From Patescibacteria group bacterium (GTDB lineage Bacteria > Patescibacteriota > Minisyncoccia > JAHCSD01): a DNA stretch of 6,465 nt. The notes below the pieces were generated by a model, which worked only from the letters and a program-made list of their open reading frames with translations, did not search any database and was not told where the DNA came from. How positions within the stretch are numbered: the first letter of the stretch is position 1; each line of letters begins with the position of its first letter. The translations under genes were made by a program, and so were the position numbers. The stretch spans positions 1-6,465 of the forward strand of contig JAHCSD010000041.1 of assembly GCA_018609185.1 (NCBI GenBank). Direction: 5' to 3'. This document shows positions 5,627 to 6,465 of the stretch, piece after piece.

Positions 5627-5655
5627 TTAATCATAACACGCAGCCGTGTTATACT
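5627..5655. promoter_or_regulatory. Divergent thpR/priA-like promoter region with palindrome
   Basis: ATAACACG (5633-5640) and CGTGTTAT (5645-5652) form a perfect 8-bp inverted repeat around CAGC. Each arm runs into a -10-like box: TATACT on the plus strand (5650-5655, 9 nt before the priA-like ATG) and TATGAT on the minus strand (5635-5630, 11 nt before the thpR ATG). The -35 boxes are weak (TTAATC on plus). The palindrome is a plausible operator for a dimeric regulator or a symmetric promoter core; it lacks the T-run of a terminator. Confidence 0.5.
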
Positions 5656-5664
5656 GAAGATACT

Positions 5665-6465
5665 ATGTATATTATATCTGTTATACCAGTAACCAAAATC
5701 CCCTTCCCCAGTTCCCAGATATTAAGCTATTATTCTTCCAGGAGGGCTAAGAAATATTCATTGGTGAGCATACCCCTTGCGAAAAGAAATATTCTCGGAC
5801 TTGTCATCGGTTCCCGATCCCTCGAAAAACAAAAAATCAGTATAAAGAAAGCTGGGTACCAACTCAAACATATCGGCCCAGCCATAAATCCGGAACCGGT
5901 CGTCACGCCACACCAATTAAAGCTTGCGAAGTGGCTTTCAGAGTACTATTACTTCCCTATCGGCGGGATTTTCAAAACACTATTTCCAGAAAAACTTTTT
6001 ACGAAACCGACAACCAACATTCTGGCGCCCGACACCCGACAATTATCATCCGCCAACAACCAAGTGGTAAGAGCTAAGCTCTTACCAAAACTTGTTTGGG
6101 ATAAAAACAGGTGGAATACATATGAACAAGCAATCAAAAAACAACTTCGTGCGAGAAAACAAGTACTTTTTTTGGTCCCGGAAATTAATCAAATCAGGGA
6201 TGCCGAGAAACGTCTTGCCCGTATAACTAAAAAAATAACTGTCCTTCATAGCTCCTTAAAAAAAAGTGAGTATTGGAAAAACTGGGAATCTATTGGACTA
6301 CAATCTTCTGGTATTGTTATTGGTACAAGAATGGCATTATTCGCGCCATTCGTGAATCTTGGCATGGTTATTCTGGACGAAGAGGATAACCCTCACTATA
6401 AATCATGGGACATGCACCCACGTTATCATGCCCGCGACGTAGCGCTTACATTAGCAGAATTTTCC
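5665..6465 (+). CDS. priA: PriA-like primosomal protein N', Walker A missing (3'-truncated)
   Basis: PriA is the superfamily 2 helicase that restarts replication at stalled forks by loading the replicative helicase. The window holds the first 267 residues; the frame is open at the right edge. Residues 1-70 match the N-terminal 3' DNA-end-binding domain (PLAKRNILGLVIG, 37-49). A winged-helix segment follows (TPHQLKLAKWLSEYYYFPIG, 81-100), then the first helicase lobe: FLVPEI (169-174), LHSSL (194-198), IGTRMALFAPF (219-229), DEED (238-241) and RYHARDVA (253-260). The region before FLVPEI, where PriA carries its Gly-rich GKT Walker A loop, is KLLPKLVWDKNRWN (138-151) with no P-loop, and motif II is DEED rather than DEEH. 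ATP hydrolysis is therefore doubtful; it may be a structural or DNA-binding relative of PriA. The zinc-binding and C-terminal lobes would lie outside the window. There is no Shine-Dalgarno; TATACT lies 9 nt upstream. Confidence 0.88.
   Translation, partial: MYIISVIPVTKIPFPSSQILSYYSSRRAKKYSLVSIPLAKRNILGLVIGSRSLEKQKISIKKAGYQLKHIGPAINPEPVVTPHQLKLAKWLSEYYYFPIGGIFKTLFPEKLFTKPTTNILAPDTRQLSSANNQVVRAKLLPKLVWDKNRWNTYEQAIKKQLRARKQVLFLVPEINQIRDAEKRLARITKKITVLHSSLKKSEYWKNWESIGLQSSGIVIGTRMALFAPFVNLGMVILDEEDNPHYKSWDMHPRYHARDVALTLAEFS

Noticed and set aside
1..6465. CRISPR array, tRNA or rRNA genes
   Set aside because: No spaced direct repeats, no tRNA cloverleaf with a TTCRA arm and no rRNA-like sequence were seen on either strand.

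Overview
The window looks like a contig from an uncultivated member of the Candidate Phyla Radiation (Patescibacteria, Parcubacteria-like). The call rests on four things: the divergent N-terminus of a PriA-like protein, a secreted amidase-fold protein carrying tryptophan-containing repeats of a kind I associate with these genomes, an orphan murC far from any dcw cluster, and short genes with few Shine-Dalgarno sites. This is inference from protein style; there is no rRNA to confirm it. The first 14 bases match an Illumina TruSeq adapter, so position 1 is an assembly end, not biology.

Layout. 1-14: adapter. 15-1847 (minus): a secreted peptidoglycan-recognition / amidase_2-fold protein cut by the contig end, open for 611 codons; it has its own promoter and probably a leaderless start. 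1880-2106 (minus): a candidate structured non-coding RNA between a perfect sigma70-type promoter (TTGACA-17-TATAAT) and a strong intrinsic terminator. 2195-3151 (plus): a DDE transposase of IS481/rve type, whose 3' end overlaps the 3' end of murC. 3122-4510 (minus): murC, with two long inverted repeats inside the reading frame. 4559-5025 (plus): two small unknown genes overlapping by ATGA, divergent from murC and sharing a palindromic -10 box with it. A bidirectional terminator lies at about 5030-5060. 5058-5618 (minus): thpR, a 2H phosphoesterase. 5665 to the right edge (plus): a PriA-like helicase without a recognisable Walker A motif, cut by the window end.

How the parts fit. murC (peptidoglycan precursor synthesis) and the amidase-fold protein (murein recognition or turnover) share a cell-wall theme, separated by what looks like a transposon insertion. 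thpR and priA are a divergent RNA/DNA maintenance pair. The amidase, murC, thpR, priA and possibly the transposase have a -10-like box only 5-11 nt before the start codon and no Shine-Dalgarno, which suggests leaderless mRNAs; only the two small unknown genes have clear ribosome binding sites.

The most interesting signals are the promoter- and terminator-bounded RNA, the in-frame palindromic insertions in murC, the palindromic bidirectional promoter upstream of murC, the Cys-to-Ser change at the predicted zinc site of the amidase-fold protein, and the PriA-like protein without a P-loop.
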